A stretch of 64,000 nt of DNA, from positions 62,001 to 126,000 of the forward strand of contig JACTAT010000223.1 of NCBI GenBank assembly GCA_014526335.1, given 5' to 3'. Positions 63,322 through 64,000 of the stretch are shown here, one piece after another (the stretch's first letter is position 1; the number at the start of each line of letters is the position of its first letter). The notes below the pieces were generated by a model. That model made no database searches, was not told the DNA's origin, and worked only from the letters and a program-made list of their open reading frames with translations. Source of the DNA: Chrysaora quinquecirrha. Taxonomy: Eukaryota > Cnidaria > Scyphozoa > Semaeostomeae > Pelagiidae. The translations under genes were made by a program, and so were the position numbers.

Positions 63322-64000
63322 GGATGTAAAATGTTTCTTCAATATAAAAGTTTTTTAAAACTAAGTGATGGGCCAAAGGATAAGGAAGCATCAGAAATAT
63401 TGGAGTATACCTTGATTAATGGTTGGATCTTTTTGAAGATTTGAGAGAATTTAACCTAGAAAAATTTCCTTCCCTCAATGTTTAACGTTCAAAATTGTGA
63501 AAGCAAATGGGTTGAATGTTCAAAATTTCGAACATTGGCAAAAACAAAATAAGTGAAGGCGAAATACCCAAAAAAAACCAAACCCTAATTAATTTCCTTT
63601 AAAAAATGATTACTTTTCTCATTGGAAATTGCCACCACCAAATCCTGTTGTTATATCAGCTCTAATCATCATTGCATCAGCCCTAACACTCATTCTTACC
63701 ATAATACCCTTTCCTCACAATAACCCTACAATTTGATAATGTGGTTTATAGAATATTAGACAATTCAAACTGGTATAATATTTATTTTTATTCTTTTTTG
63801 TTCTAACATAACCCTACATCCCTGACAGGCTGAAACCCTATAAACCTAAAACCCCGCTCTCAATTCAAAACCCTATAGCCTTGTCCTAATCCTCAAACCC
63901 GGACCTCAACCTAAAATGACACTAAGTATCAATTTGTAATATTTTATAATATTGCCCAAGTTTGAAGTGAATAGACCTCATAATAATTTCAACGTTATTT
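63322..64000. other. No gene seen; scattered CCCTA motifs
   Basis: AT-rich. From about 63575 to 63920 AACCCTA-like words recur at irregular spacing (AAACCCTAATT, AGCCCTAACAC, TAACCCTACA twice, AAACCCTATA twice). These are degenerate relatives of the CCCTAA telomere strand or a simple C-rich repeat. Confidence 0.4.

Noticed and set aside
1..64000. A bacterial or organellar origin for the window
   Set aside because: Spliced exons with GT-AG borders, AATAAA after a stop, LINEs, Penelope, hAT and P-element sequences all show animal nuclear DNA; no operons or ribosome binding sites.

Overview
This is a window of animal (metazoan) nuclear DNA: AT-rich, with spliced genes using GT-AG introns and densely packed with old transposable elements. 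The mix (ISL2EU, P-element, hAT, Penelope, an integrase-core DNA transposon, L2/CR1-like LINEs, a Gypsy trace, a Polinton/adintovirus-like fragment, and P2X7-tail-like and DUF6589-like genes) fits a marine invertebrate. I lean to a cnidarian, but the sequence alone does not settle the species. I see no rRNA, no CRISPR array and no certain single-copy host gene.

Layout. 0.5-6.4 kb (minus): a spliced gene joining a DUF6589-like core, a RING-type finger and a cysteine-protease-like domain, broken by one nonsense codon; a zinc-binding exon upstream may belong to it. 6.6-7.4 kb (minus): a P2X7-tail-like cysteine-rich gene fragment. 8.4-8.8 kb: TGACGTCA-bearing repeats. 8.9-9.9 kb (plus): a dead P-element transposase, abutting the 3' end of a two-exon C2H2 zinc-finger gene (9.9-10.6 kb, minus). 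12.7-16.0 kb (plus): a large frameshifted gene of unrecognised type. 17.8-19.3 kb (minus): an EXO1/XPG-like nuclease with a HIRAN-like tail, damaged at its N-terminus. 20.7-22.4 kb (plus): a spliced RPA70-like OB-fold gene remnant. 23.8-28.2 kb: LINE and endonuclease fragments. 29.0-30.3 kb (plus): a winged-helix-like, cysteine-containing gene remnant. 31.2-34.1 kb (minus): a compact virus-like block with small basic proteins, a Fic-motif protein, a PolB-associated fragment, two copies of a promoter-like block and three tandem repeats.

37.5-46.9 kb is a readable nest. A hAT transposase gene (plus) was split by a Penelope-like element (12-bp target duplication, inverted terminal arms each with a hammerhead-like motif), and then by a complete 4.9-kb ISL2EU transposon (about 620-bp inverted repeats, AT target duplication, a YqaJ/SWIM/PHD protein and a THAP/DDE transposase). 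Removing both insertions restores the hAT reading frame at each junction. 47.9-51.4 kb holds Gypsy, LINE and Myb/SANT-like fragments. 52-57 kb is mostly repeats plus two 98%-identical 233-bp MITEs. 59.2-63.3 kb is a 4.1-kb DNA transposon with about 265-bp inverted repeats; it carries an integrase-core transposase (plus) and, convergently, an alpha-kinase-domain gene (minus). That cargo gene is the most unusual thing I found.

Almost every coding unit carries a few stops or frameshifts, so this is mainly a graveyard of mobile DNA. The ISL2EU and Penelope copies are the best preserved, each with a single visible frameshift in or beside a T run.
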